Source: Halobacteriales archaeon SW_9_67_24 (GTDB taxonomy: Archaea > Halobacteriota > Halobacteria > Halobacteriales > Halococcaceae). From it: a stretch of 17,541 nucleotides of DNA. The number at the start of each line of letters is the position of its first letter. Within the stretch, counting starts at the first letter, position 1. Below the pieces are notes generated by a model, which did not search any database, was not told where the DNA came from, and saw only the letters and a list, made by a program, of their open reading frames with translations. Both the position numbers and the translations under genes were made by a program. The stretch is from assembly GCA_003022685.1 (NCBI GenBank), contig PXSV01000163.1, positions 1-17,541 of the forward strand. The letters are read 5' to 3'. This document shows positions 7,314 to 13,830 of the stretch, one piece after another.

Positions 7314-8282
7314 TCAGCCGAACCGATCGAGGCCCGTCTGGCGACGGCGCTGCCCGTCGGGGTCGCGCACCCACAGCGTCCGGCGGTCGCGCTCGCTGCC
7401 GAGGTCGACGGCGGGCGACTCGGCGGGGTCGTGACCCGCACAGGACGATCCGCACTCGGCCGCCGGGTGGACGAACCGCCCTTTCCACTCACAGTACGGC
7501 AGTCCGCTCGCGCCCGCGTACTCGTCGTTTTCGACCCTCTCACAGGACGGAAACCCGTAGGTTCGCCAGCCCTTCCCGTAGGCGCGCTCGGCGAGCCGGC
7601 GGCGCGCGCGGGCCTTTTCGGCTACTGACGCCACGCGAACGTCGGTCTTCGTCGCTTCGCGATCGAGCGGTTCGATACCTGGTTCCGCGGGCGTGAGCGG
7701 CGTCGGCTCGCGCACGACCTCGCGGGTTTCGCTCCCGGGATCGAACCGCCAGACCCCGATCTCGTTGGGGATGCGATGCAGGTGTGCGCCGGTCACGTGC
7801 GAGGCGGTCGCCAGAATCACCTCGTCGAACAGCCCGAGGCTCGCGTCGGTGCGGAGCTGGGCTTCGAGGTTCCCCGGATCACTCAGGTCGGGTTTGTTCT
7901 CGATCCCGACGATCCGGCCGAACCAGTCGTCGGGATACCGTGCGGCCTGGCAGACGTACTCCCGGCTGCCACGCCGTTCGGCCTCGAAGAACCCGATCTC
8001 GATCGCGCGCTCGGTCGCCTCGCGTGCACGTTCGGGATGGCAGTCGAAGCAGTCCTTCCAGTAGCGCGCCTCGCCAGCGCCGACGCGGCTCTCGATCGCG
8101 GCGTCGGGGATGGTTTCGGACGTGAGTTCGGCTCGGTCGTCGAAGCCGGGACCCGGCTTGATGCAGGCAACGTCGATCACCCGGTTTCCACCCGTGCTCG
8201 CGCCGAGCTGACGGCTCACGATTCCGTCGAACCCAGCTTCGAGGTGGGCACACAGCGCCAACTCGAACGCGAACTCCCGCAC
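7314..8282 (-). CDS. DUF5787-like protein, predicted PD-(D/E)XK nuclease fold with C-terminal cysteine cluster
   Basis: A haloarchaeal protein that I recognise as DUF5787-like; function unassigned. From GTG 8282 it has 322 residues beginning MREFAFELALCAHLE. Asp37 in RVIDVACIKPG and the E-x-K pair Glu128/Lys130 in VGIENKPDL fit the active site of the PD-(D/E)XK nuclease superfamily. Four cysteines near the C-terminus (247, 264, 277, 281, the last two in ECGSSC) could hold a metal or iron-sulfur cluster. More cysteines lie at 11, 40, 78, 81 and 111. That mix resembles Cas4/AddB-type enzymes in outline, but no homology is shown here. The longer frame opens at a TTG (8309). GTG 8282 is preferred because a TATA-like gtttttgt lies about 28 nt before it and the conserved-looking part starts there. 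It follows the toxin remnant on the same strand. Nuclease activity is inference. Confidence 0.75.
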   Translation of the reverse strand: MREFAFELALCAHLEAGFDGIVSRQLGASTGGNRVIDVACIKPGPGFDDRAELTSETIPDAAIESRVGAGEARYWKDCFDCHPERAREATERAIEIGFFEAERRGSREYVCQAARYPDDWFGRIVGIENKPDLSDPGNLEAQLRTDASLGLFDEVILATASHVTGAHLHRIPNEIGVWRFDPGSETREVVREPTPLTPAEPGIEPLDREATKTDVRVASVAEKARARRRLAERAYGKGWRTYGFPSCERVENDEYAGASGLPYCEWKGRFVHPAAECGSSCAGHDPAESPAVDLGSERDRRTLWVRDPDGQRRRQTGLDRFG

Positions 8283-8342
8283 GGTTTCCGGTACGGGTGT
8301 CGGCGACAAAAACGTCGGGTCGGCGGTCCGTACTCGCGACTG

Positions 8343-8761
8343 TCAGTCCGACGGCGTGATGTACGCGGCGACCGCGCTCGCTATTTCGTCGACGAACTCT
8401 CTCGCGACGCGCCCGACGACGTAGTCGACCTGCTCGATCCGTGGGGAGAGCACCGCCCACGGATACACATAGCTCCGCTGTGGGAGCGACTCCTGTGTTC
8501 CACTCCGCCGCGTGTGAGTTCGAGTGCGCGTGGCCGCGGCACAGTCGAGACGCCCGCGGCGATCCACTGCTCGCCGTGAAACGGGTGCGTATCGTCGGTC
8601 AGGACGACCAACGGACGCTCCGCATCGGCCTCGACGTCGGCGGCGATTTCGCCGCGCGTGAACGCTTTGTCGTCGTTTCCCACGAGATACGCGATGACCT
8701 GTTCGCTCGCCGTGGGCTCGTGGATCGCGTCGTTTTCGAACGCATCGATGCTGACCGGCAT
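8343..8761 (-). pseudogene. Collapsed toxin-antitoxin module: antitoxin N-terminus fused to MazF/PemK-type toxin, then frameshifted
   Basis: From ATG 8761 the first about 43 residues (MPVSIDAFENDAIHEPTASE, then a winged-helix-like AFTRGEIAADV) resemble the small DNA-binding antitoxins that precede haloarchaeal MazF/PemK toxins. Near 8620-8632 the same frame passes straight into the middle of such a toxin: RPLVVLTDDTHPFHGEQW and the following STVPRPRALELT. Near 8495-8513 the frame breaks. The toxin's end, SGTQESLPQRSYVYPWAVLS then VVGRVAREFVDEIASAVAAY, continues in another frame to TGA at 8343. So the antitoxin's recognition half and the toxin's N-terminal half are deleted, and a frameshift follows. 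An intact toxin would be an mRNA-cleaving endoribonuclease; this copy should be inactive. The family call rests on the HPFHGEQ and SYVYPWAV patterns. Confidence 0.7.
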
Positions 8762-8821
8762 ACCGTTCGCGTGTACGGTGCGGTTCGTAATAGGCGTGCT
8801 GGTCGTGATGCCCCGGCGGAA

Positions 8822-8837
8822 CTGTCGCCAACGACAG
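8822..8837 (-). promoter_or_regulatory. Probable operator palindrome of the toxin-antitoxin remnant
   Basis: ctgtcg (8822-8827) and cgacag (8832-8837) form a perfect 6-bp inverted repeat with a 4-nt spacer. It lies about 61 nt before ATG 8761 and covers the transcription start predicted from the TATA at 8853-8859. That is where an autoregulating antitoxin would bind. The position is direct observation; the role is inference. Confidence 0.45.
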
Positions 8838-8852
8838 CACCCAATCACCGCG

Positions 8853-8859
8853 TTATAAG
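8853..8859 (-). promoter_or_regulatory. TATA box upstream of the toxin-antitoxin remnant
   Basis: On the minus strand this reads cttataa inside aatgcttataacgcgg. The expected start is about 8829, giving a leader of around 68 nt, longer than most in this window. Confidence 0.5.
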
Positions 8860-8868
8860 CATTCGGAC

Positions 8869-9552
8869 TCACACGCCGAGTTCGTCGGCGAGGTCGTGGA
8901 ACGTCTCGATCGTGTAGTCGGGCTCGCGGTCGAAGGGATCCCACGGCGATCCCTTCCGGTCGACCCACACACCCTGCATGCCGGCGTGCATCGCACCCTG
9001 GACGTCGAACCAGCCGGCCGAGACGTGCGCGATCCCGTCGATCGGCGTCCCGGTTCGGCCGGCGGCGTGGCGGTAAATCTCGGCGTCGGGTTTGAACGTC
9101 TCGATCTCGTCGGCGCTGATCGTGTCTTCGAGGAGGTCGCCGATCACGGCCCCCTCGACCATCGAGTCGAGCATTGCGGGGTTGCCGTTCGAGACGACGT
9201 AGCAGTCGTAGCCGCCCTCCCGAAGGCGCTCGATCCCGTCGCGCACGTCCCCGAACACGTCGAGGTCGTGGTAGGTTTCGAGGATCGCCTCGCGTTCGTC
9301 CTCCGCGAGATCGACGCCGTGGGCGGCGAGGGCGTGTTCGAGGGCGTCGCGGTTCATTGCGTAGAACGGCTGGTAGGCGTCGGTGTGGTTGGCGACGAAC
9401 GTGTATTCGAGCGAGCGCGCGCGCCAGAGCCGCGAGACGGGTTCGGGGTCGTCGACGTGGGCGGCGAGTGCGGCCTCCACCGCGTCGACGTCGACGATGG
9501 TGCTGTACGAGTCGAAGGTGATGGTCGAGACTCGGTCGGGATCGAATGCCAT
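8869..9552 (-). CDS. HAD-superfamily hydrolase, type II haloacid dehalogenase-like
   Basis: A 227-residue hydrolase of the haloacid dehalogenase superfamily. The nucleophile is Asp14 in ITFDSYSTIVD, a variant of the usual FDxYGTLxD. Motif II is Ser121-Asn122 in YVVSNGN, the lysine is Lys154 in ETFKPDAEIY, and the acidic motif is SAGWFDVQGA with Asp183. The cap region has WRARSLEYTF (about 43-52), similar to the Arg-containing substrate-binding helix of L-2-haloacid dehalogenases. The full set of HAD motifs suggests an active enzyme. The substrate is not certain: true dehalogenation or phosphatase activity on a small metabolite are both possible. ATG 9552 gives a clean N-terminus ahead of the nucleophile. 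It stands alone, divergent from aIF2 gamma across 155 nt and upstream of the toxin remnant on the same strand. Confidence 0.9.
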   Translation of the reverse strand: MAFDPDRVSTITFDSYSTIVDVDAVEAALAAHVDDPEPVSRLWRARSLEYTFVANHTDAYQPFYAMNRDALEHALAAHGVDLAEDEREAILETYHDLDVFGDVRDGIERLREGGYDCYVVSNGNPAMLDSMVEGAVIGDLLEDTISADEIETFKPDAEIYRHAAGRTGTPIDGIAHVSAGWFDVQGAMHAGMQGVWVDRKGSPWDPFDREPDYTIETFHDLADELGV

Positions 9553-9668
9553 ACTCGGGGATGCAGCCGATCCGTCTTCAACCCTCCCCGAGCGTGCGTC
9601 GGGCGCGGCGTCCCGATCACGAACGAGGGTCGAACCGGAACGGAAGGGGTTCGTCCGCGGAACAGTAG

Positions 9669-9676
9669 GCTTATGA
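9669..9676 (+). promoter_or_regulatory. Probable TATA box of the translation cluster
   Basis: gcttatga lies about 32-39 nt before ATG 9708, predicting a transcript start near 9700 and a leader of under 10 nt. This would be the main promoter for aIF2 gamma and the tightly packed genes to the dephospho-CoA kinase at 12786. Confidence 0.5.
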
Positions 9677-9707
9677 ACGGTTCGGGGCTAGCGGACCGTA
9701 TTACTAC

Positions 9708-10994
9708 ATGACACGGAACGACCGACACCCGGAGGTGAACATCGGCCTGGTGGGCCACGTCGACCACGGCAAGACGACGCTGGTCGAGGCGTTGAGCGGC
9801 TCGTGGACCGACCAGCACTCCGAGGAGATGAAACGCGGGATCTCCATTCGGCTGGGCTACGCCGACGCCACCTTCCGGCGGTGTCCGGGCATGGACGCCC
9901 CCGAGTGTTACACCGTCTCCGAGACCTGTCCCGACGGCTCCGAAAGCGAGCGTCTTCGGACTGTTTCGTTCGTCGACGCACCGGGCCACGAGACGCTGAT
10001 GGCGACCATGCTCTCGGGCGCGTCGCTGATGGACGGTGCGGTACTCGTGGTGAGCGCCACAGAACAGGTGCCCCAGGCCCAGACCGAGGAGCACCTGATG
10101 GCGCTCGACTCGATCGGGATCGAGAACATCGTGATCGCCCAGAACAAGATCGATCTCGTCGATAGTGACCGCGCGCGCCGGAACTACGAGGAGATCGCAT
10201 CGTTCGTCGAGGGAACGGTCGCCGAGGGCGCACCCGTCGTCCCGATCAGTGCGGGTCAAGAAGCCAACCTCGACCTCCTGATCGAGGCGATCGAGGAAGA
10301 GATCCCCACACCGGAGCGCGATCCCGGGGCCGACACGCGGCTGCACGTCGCCCGGAGCTTCGACATCAACAAGCCCGGAACCCGGGCCGACGAGTTGCTC
10401 GGCGGCGTGCTCGGTGGGAGCCTCGTCGCGGGAGAACTCGAGGTGGGCGAGGGGATCGAGCTCCGGCCGGGCCGCGAGGTCGAACACGGCGGCGAGGCCG
10501 AGTGGCAGCCGATCGCCACCGACGTGCGCTCGCTCGAAGCCGGCGGCGAGTCCGCCGACACCGTGACGCCAGGGGGGCTGCTCGGCGTCGGGACGGGGCT
10601 CGACCCGAGCCTCACCAAGAGCGACGGGCTCGCGGGCCAGATCGCCGGGCCACCGGGGTCGCTGCCGCCGACCCGCGAGGGGTTCACGATGGACGTCGAA
10701 CTCCTCGATCGGATCGTCGGCGAGGGCGGTGAGGGCGCTGAAAGCGCGCGATCCTCGTCGGGCGAGCGAAGCGAGTCCGACGGTGGTGAGATCGAGCCGA
10801 TCTCGACGGGCGAACCGCTGATGCTCACGGTGGGGACGGCGACGACCGTGGGGTCGGTGACGAGCGCGCGCGACGACGAGTGTGAGGTCCAACTGAAACG
10901 ACCGGTGTGTGCGGCCGACGGGACCCGGATCGCCATCAACCGCCGGGTCGGCACCCGGTGGCGGCTGATCGGCATCGGCACGCTCAGGGGATGA
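9708..10994 (+). CDS. eif2g: Translation initiation factor aIF2 subunit gamma
   Basis: The GTPase subunit of the heterotrimer that brings initiator Met-tRNA to the small ribosomal subunit. The 428-residue protein shows G1 GHVDHGKT (16-23), G3 DAPGHE (90-95) and G4 NKID (146-149). Three cysteines, 59, 67 and 74, sit in the zinc-knuckle region; a fourth is not obvious. The domain II/III signatures SFDINKPGTRADELLGGVLG and PLMLTVGTATTVGSVTSAR follow. It is the first gene of the conserved archaeal cluster and overlaps the PIN gene by 4 nt (ATGA). Oddity: at about residues 344-361 a Ser/Gly/Glu-rich stretch (GAESARSSSGERSES and following) stands where the family has a short loop, and its DNA carries a palindrome (see repeat at 10756-10782). 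Confidence 0.97.
   Translation: MTRNDRHPEVNIGLVGHVDHGKTTLVEALSGSWTDQHSEEMKRGISIRLGYADATFRRCPGMDAPECYTVSETCPDGSESERLRTVSFVDAPGHETLMATMLSGASLMDGAVLVVSATEQVPQAQTEEHLMALDSIGIENIVIAQNKIDLVDSDRARRNYEEIASFVEGTVAEGAPVVPISAGQEANLDLLIEAIEEEIPTPERDPGADTRLHVARSFDINKPGTRADELLGGVLGGSLVAGELEVGEGIELRPGREVEHGGEAEWQPIATDVRSLEAGGESADTVTPGGLLGVGTGLDPSLTKSDGLAGQIAGPPGSLPPTREGFTMDVELLDRIVGEGGEGAESARSSSGERSESDGGEIEPISTGEPLMLTVGTATTVGSVTSARDDECEVQLKRPVCAADGTRIAINRRVGTRWRLIGIGTLRG
10756..10782. repeat. Short palindrome with GCGAAGCGAGT core inside aIF2 gamma
   Basis: cgtcgg (10756-10761) pairs with ccgacg (10777-10782); one G-U and one C-G pair extend the stem to 8. The interior holds gcgaagcgagt (from 10767), the same 11-mer as in the non-coding hairpin at 5529-5539. 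The 27 nt are a multiple of three and encode a Ser/Gly/Glu-rich loop without breaking the frame. Confidence 0.6.
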
Positions 10995-11377
10995 CTCCGA
11001 GGGTACTCATGGACGCGAACGGACTGATGATGCCGGTCGAGTGCGACGTCCGGGTGTTCGAGGAGCTGGATCGCGTTCTCGGCCCCCACGACCGGTTCGT
11101 TCCCTGGGCCGTCCTCGACGAACTCGACGGGCTCGCGGGCGGGCGCGGTACGGCGGGGGTCGCGGCGAGCGTCGGGGCCGATCTCGCGCGCGATCGGTGC
11201 CAAACGATCGATCACGGAGCAGCGGATGCGGACGATGCGTGTGTGGAACTCGCAGAAGAGCGTGCGTGCGACCTGGTGATGACCAACGACCGCCCGCTGC
11301 GCGACCGGATACTCGACGTCGGCGTCCCGGTCGTCGGGCTGCGGGGGACGGACACGCTTGCGGTAACGGAGCCATAA
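10991..11377 (+). CDS. PIN-domain ribonuclease-like protein (Fcf1/FAF1-type)
   Basis: A 128-residue PIN-domain protein. The acidic quartet of the family can be placed at Asp8 (VLMDANG), Glu44 (VLDELDGL), Asp82 (DADDACVELA) and Asp100 (VMTNDRPLRDR), so it probably binds divalent metal and cleaves RNA. Members at this position, between aIF2 gamma and rpoE1, resemble eukaryotic Fcf1/Utp24 nucleases of rRNA processing. That role in archaea is inference from context. ATG 10991 overlaps the aIF2 gamma stop by 4 nt, and its own TAA shares one base with the ATG of rpoE1. The frame is open further upstream but only through the aIF2 gamma coding region. Confidence 0.9.
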   Translation: MTPRVLMDANGLMMPVECDVRVFEELDRVLGPHDRFVPWAVLDELDGLAGGRGTAGVAASVGADLARDRCQTIDHGAADADDACVELAEERACDLVMTNDRPLRDRILDVGVPVVGLRGTDTLAVTEP

Positions 11378-11952
11378 TGTACAAACGAGTGGAACTCACG
11401 GACACGATCGAGGTACCGCCACCCCTGCTCGGCGACGTCTCGCCCGACCTGGTGAAACGACTGCTGCAGGACAAGCTCGAAGGCCGACTCGACGAGGACG
11501 TCGGCAGCGTCGTCAGCGTGATCGATGTCCACGACATCGGCGACGGTCGGGTGCTGCCGGGCCGGCGCGGTCACGAGGGCTCGGTCTACTACGAGGCAAC
11601 CTTCGACGCGGTCACGTTCGACCCGCAGATGCAGGAGGTCGTCGACGGCGAGGTCGTCGAGATCGTGAACTTCGGGGCGTTCGTGGGGATCGGCCCCGTC
11701 GACGGGCTGCTCCACGTCTCCCAGATCTCCGACGAGTACCTCGCCTTCGACGAGGAGAACCAGCAGCTCGCCTCCCGCGAATCGAATCAGACCCTCGGCG
11801 TGGGCGACGCCGTGCGCGCACGGATCGTGACCAAGAGCATCGACGAGCGCAACCCCCGGGACTCGAAGATCGGGCTGACCGCGAAGCAAGTGGGGTTAGG
11901 CAAACACGGCTGGCTCCGCGAGGAGCGTGAAGCCGCTGCGGCAGGTGAGTGA
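11377..11952 (+). CDS. rpoE1: DNA-directed RNA polymerase subunit E' (Rpo7)
   Basis: A 191-residue stalk subunit of archaeal RNA polymerase, equivalent to eukaryotic Rpb7. The N-terminal tip domain begins MYKRVELTDTIEVPPPLLG and includes the VIDVHDIGDGRVLPG motif. The C-terminal S1/OB domain, from about residue 82, shows GEVVEIVNFGAFVGIGPVDG and LLHVSQIS, then DSKIGLTAKQVGLGKHGW. It pairs with Rpo4, which is not here, and with it assists open-complex formation and RNA binding. The ATG at 11377 shares one base with the preceding stop, and the start fits the family exactly. A long open frame runs upstream in the PIN gene but is not conserved in type. Part of the same operon as spt4, 2 nt downstream. 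Confidence 0.96.
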   Translation: MYKRVELTDTIEVPPPLLGDVSPDLVKRLLQDKLEGRLDEDVGSVVSVIDVHDIGDGRVLPGRRGHEGSVYYEATFDAVTFDPQMQEVVDGEVVEIVNFGAFVGIGPVDGLLHVSQISDEYLAFDEENQQLASRESNQTLGVGDAVRARIVTKSIDERNPRDSKIGLTAKQVGLGKHGWLREEREAAAAGE

Positions 11953-11954
11953 GC

Positions 11955-12152
11955 ATGGCCGACAGACGCGTGTGTCGCGAGTGCCACCGCGTGCTCGACT
12001 CGCCCGACCAGCAGACCTGTCCCGCGTGTGGCTCGTCGAGCCTCACCGAGGACTGGGCGGGCTACGTGGTGATCACCCATCCCGAGACCAGCCGGATCGC
12101 AGAAGAGATGGAGGTCACCGAACCGGGCCGCTACGCGCTGAAGGTCCGATAG
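11955..12152 (+). CDS. spt4: Transcription elongation factor Spt4 (RpoE'')
   Basis: A 65-residue zinc-ribbon protein that binds Spt5 and increases processivity of RNA polymerase. The four zinc ligands are the pairs CRECH (residues 7 and 10) and CPACG (22 and 25). The family core EDWAGYVVITHPETSRIA follows, ending in YALKVR. Length is typical for archaeal Spt4. ATG 11955 is 2 nt after the rpoE1 stop; a GTG two codons upstream is possible but adds nothing conserved. The next gene starts 1 nt after its TAG. Confidence 0.95.
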   Translation: MADRRVCRECHRVLDSPDQQTCPACGSSSLTEDWAGYVVITHPETSRIAEEMEVTEPGRYALKVR

Positions 12153-12153
12153 C

Positions 12154-12786
12154 GTGCCGGCGGACGGCGAGGGCACCGACGAACCGCACGATGCGGGCGG
12201 CGAAGACGGCGACGGTCGGGACGAGCCGAGTCCCGAAGCGAACACCGTTCTCATGCTGCCCGACGAGCTACGAGCGGCGCTCGAGGACCCGATGGGCCCC
12301 GTCTACACCGATTCCGACCGACTGCGCGGGGAGCTCGGTTCGCCGGTCGTGGCGGTCGGCGACGTCGTGACCCGCCACCTCACCGACGCGGGCGCGCGCC
12401 CCGACCTTGCGGTCGTCGACTGGGTGACCGAGCGCGAACCGCTTCCGGCGGCCGAGCGGCCCGAAATCGAAGGGTACGACACCCGGATCGACGTCACGAA
12501 CCCCGCAGCGGCGCTCACCGGCGACCTCCTCGCGGCGCTCCGGGAGGGTGTCGAACGCAGCGAGAGCACCGTGATCGTGGTCGACGGCGAGGAGGACCTC
12601 GCGGCGGTACCGGCGTTGGTCGTCGCGCCAGCGGGGGCGAGCGTGGTGTATGGCCAGCCAGGCGAGGGGATGGTCCACGTCCAGGTCGACGACGCGGTGG
12701 ACGAGCGAGCTCGCGGCCTGCTCGCCCGGATGGACGGCAGTCACGACCAAGCGTGGAGCGCGCTCAGCGTCGGGCCGCGCGACTGA
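12154..12786 (+). CDS. GTP-dependent dephospho-CoA kinase (DUF359)
   Basis: A 210-residue protein of the DUF359 family, shown in archaea to phosphorylate dephospho-CoA using GTP, the last step of coenzyme A synthesis. Family signatures are PMGPVYTD (about 48-55), SPVVAVGDVVTRHL (about 63-76), LAVVDWVTER and VTNPAAALTGDLLAAL. A later VIVVDGEEDLAAVPALVVAPAG stretch matches the conserved GEEDL motif. The GTG at 12154 follows spt4 by 1 nt. The first 30 residues are acidic and low-complexity, so translation could instead begin at ATG 12253 or nearby with little loss of the core. Its place between spt4 and S24e is the usual one in archaea. Confidence 0.92.
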   Translation: MPADGEGTDEPHDAGGEDGDGRDEPSPEANTVLMLPDELRAALEDPMGPVYTDSDRLRGELGSPVVAVGDVVTRHLTDAGARPDLAVVDWVTEREPLPAAERPEIEGYDTRIDVTNPAAALTGDLLAALREGVERSESTVIVVDGEEDLAAVPALVVAPAGASVVYGQPGEGMVHVQVDDAVDERARGLLARMDGSHDQAWSALSVGPRD

Positions 12787-12867
12787 TTGGCGAGCAGTCG
12801 TTCGACGGTGCCCCGAGAGTCGTCGTCGACGAAACACCTATTACTATCAGCTGTGAATCATTTGCGT

Positions 12868-13064
12868 ATGGCCCACGCTCGTGTGCGTTCGTTCGTCCGC
12901 GATGCCGTGGTTGCGACCGCGGGCTGGTCGGGGCGACCGTCGTCACCGGTTTTCGGGAGCTGGCCGGCGACCGCGAGCGTCCCGCGTGGCAGCTCGGCAT
13001 GGCCGGTGGGCTCGCCGTGGTCGGCGTCCTCTGGCTCCTGTTCATGCTGCTCGTTCTTCTCTGA
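12868..13064 (+). pseudogene. Small membrane protein, one-base frameshift
   Basis: ATG 12868 begins MAHARVRSFVRDAVVATA. At about 12922-12925 the natural continuation GLVGATVVTGFRELAG is in another frame, ending with ERPAWQLGMAGGLAVVGVLW and a hydrophobic tail before TGA at 13062-13064. The 197-nt length is one base short of 66 codons. Restoring one base, for instance ggcctg in place of ggctg, gives a 65-residue protein with two hydrophobic helices. A TATA-like cctattactat at 12836-12846 fits a near-leaderless start. I do not recognise the family. It sits between the dephospho-CoA kinase and S24e, where most archaea have no gene. Confidence 0.55.
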
Positions 13065-13072
13065 TCCACGTA

Positions 13073-13339
13073 GTGGGCGTCCCGCTCGAACCGGGCGTCG
13101 CGGCCGTCGAGGAACTCCGGCGGGCGGTCCCGGAAGAGCTGACCCTGGCGCAGTTCGTGCTCCGGTGGATCCTCGACTTCGATACGGTCTCGACCGTGAT
13201 CCCCGGCTCGGCCGCACCGGACCACATCGCGGAGAACGTCGCGGCCGACCGGGTGGACCCGCTGAGTCACCAACGCCACGGTGCGGTCAGGGACGTCTAC
13301 GAGGAGCGGATCCCGCCCCACGTCCACCAGCGGTGGTGA
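13073..13339 (+). pseudogene. Aldo/keto reductase, C-terminal remnant only
   Basis: About 88 residues match the end of an NADPH-dependent aldo/keto reductase: GVPLEPGVAAVEELRRAVPE, then LAQFVLRWILDFDTVSTVIP, where the IPGS loop contacts the cofactor phosphate. It ends in ENVAADRVDPLS and HVHQRW, TGA at 13337-13339. The family is about 320-330 residues with a catalytic Asp-Tyr-Lys-His set in the missing N-terminal three quarters. Nothing upstream continues it: the bases before 13073 belong to the small membrane protein. No start codon fits the conserved segment. It is therefore a non-functional fragment, or a deletion joined the membrane protein gene to the reductase. Confidence 0.8.
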
Positions 13340-13387
13340 ACGCCCGAACGAGGAGCGCCGGGACGGCGGGGCGATGCGAGCGGCTTC

Positions 13388-13400
13388 GAAATGCTTTTTG
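13388..13400 (+). promoter_or_regulatory. Probable promoter of the S24e-S27ae-Kae1 unit
   Basis: gaaatgctttttg is an AT-rich island in GC-rich DNA, 25-37 nt before ATG 13425, with purines (cgaaa) at the upstream edge like a BRE. It suggests that S24e and the genes after it have their own promoter after the reductase remnant. Confidence 0.45.
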
Positions 13401-13424
13401 CCGCTTCCGGGCGACGTAGCCGTA

Positions 13425-13748
13425 ATGGACATCGACATCACCGCGGAGGAGGAAAACCCCATGCTCCACCGGACGGACGTGCGCTTCGAACTCAGTCACG
13501 ACGAGGCCACGCCGTCGCGCCTGTCGGTGCGAGACAGCCTCGCCGCGATGCTCAACAAGGACGCGGGCGAGGTCGTGATCCACGAACTCGACACCAAGTT
13601 CGGGCTGCGCAAGACGCTCGGCTACGCGAAGGTGTACGAGACCACGGACGACGCGAAGGCGGTCGAGCAGGCGTACATGCTCGAACGCAACAAGATCGCG
13701 GGCGAGGACGGCGACGACGAGGCCGACGCGGAAGCGGGGGAGGCCTGA
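13425..13748 (+). CDS. rps24e: Small ribosomal subunit protein eS24
   Basis: A 107-residue ribosomal protein starting MDIDITAEEENPMLHRTDVR. It shows the eS24 features VRDSLAAMLNKDAGEVVIHE and KFGLRKTLGYAKVYETTDDA, then LERNKI and a very acidic tail of about 15 residues, common in halophiles. It is a structural part of the 30S subunit shared by archaea and eukaryotes. ATG 13425 gives the usual N-terminus; a longer open frame upstream overlaps the reductase remnant and is ignored. Its TGA is immediately followed by the ATG of the S27ae gene with no gap. Confidence 0.95.
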   Translation: MDIDITAEEENPMLHRTDVRFELSHDEATPSRLSVRDSLAAMLNKDAGEVVIHELDTKFGLRKTLGYAKVYETTDDAKAVEQAYMLERNKIAGEDGDDEADAEAGEA

Positions 13749-13830
13749 ATGACGCGCTACGAGATCTACGAGGACGACGGCACGACCGACCGCGAGCAGT
13801 GTCCCCGGTGTGGCGACGCGTTCCTCGCAT
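13749..13830 (+). pseudogene. rps27ae: Small ribosomal subunit protein eS31 (S27ae), truncated
   Basis: ATG 13749 starts MTRYEIYEDDGTTDREQCPR and continues CGDAFLA, the first half of the 44-46 residue zinc-ribbon protein S27ae. The first Cys pair (CPRC) is present. The second (usually CGKCGY-TEW) and the stop codon are missing. After about 13830 the sequence is the Kae1 coding region read in a different frame, and this frame stays open without meaning to 14813. The protein cannot fold a normal zinc site as written. Since S27ae is a universal archaeal ribosomal protein, either another copy exists, or a stretch of roughly 60-80 bases is missing here by deletion or assembly error. Confidence 0.8.

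Noticed and set aside
7202..7696. Plus-strand open frames and an atttatatg TATA-like site near 7292
   Set aside because: The products are Arg/Ser/Pro-rich and lie opposite the DUF5787-like gene; the TATA-like site has no matching coding region.
9354..10892. 512-codon open frame antisense to aIF2 gamma and running into the HAD gene
   Set aside because: It covers two confidently identified genes and shows no domain of its own.
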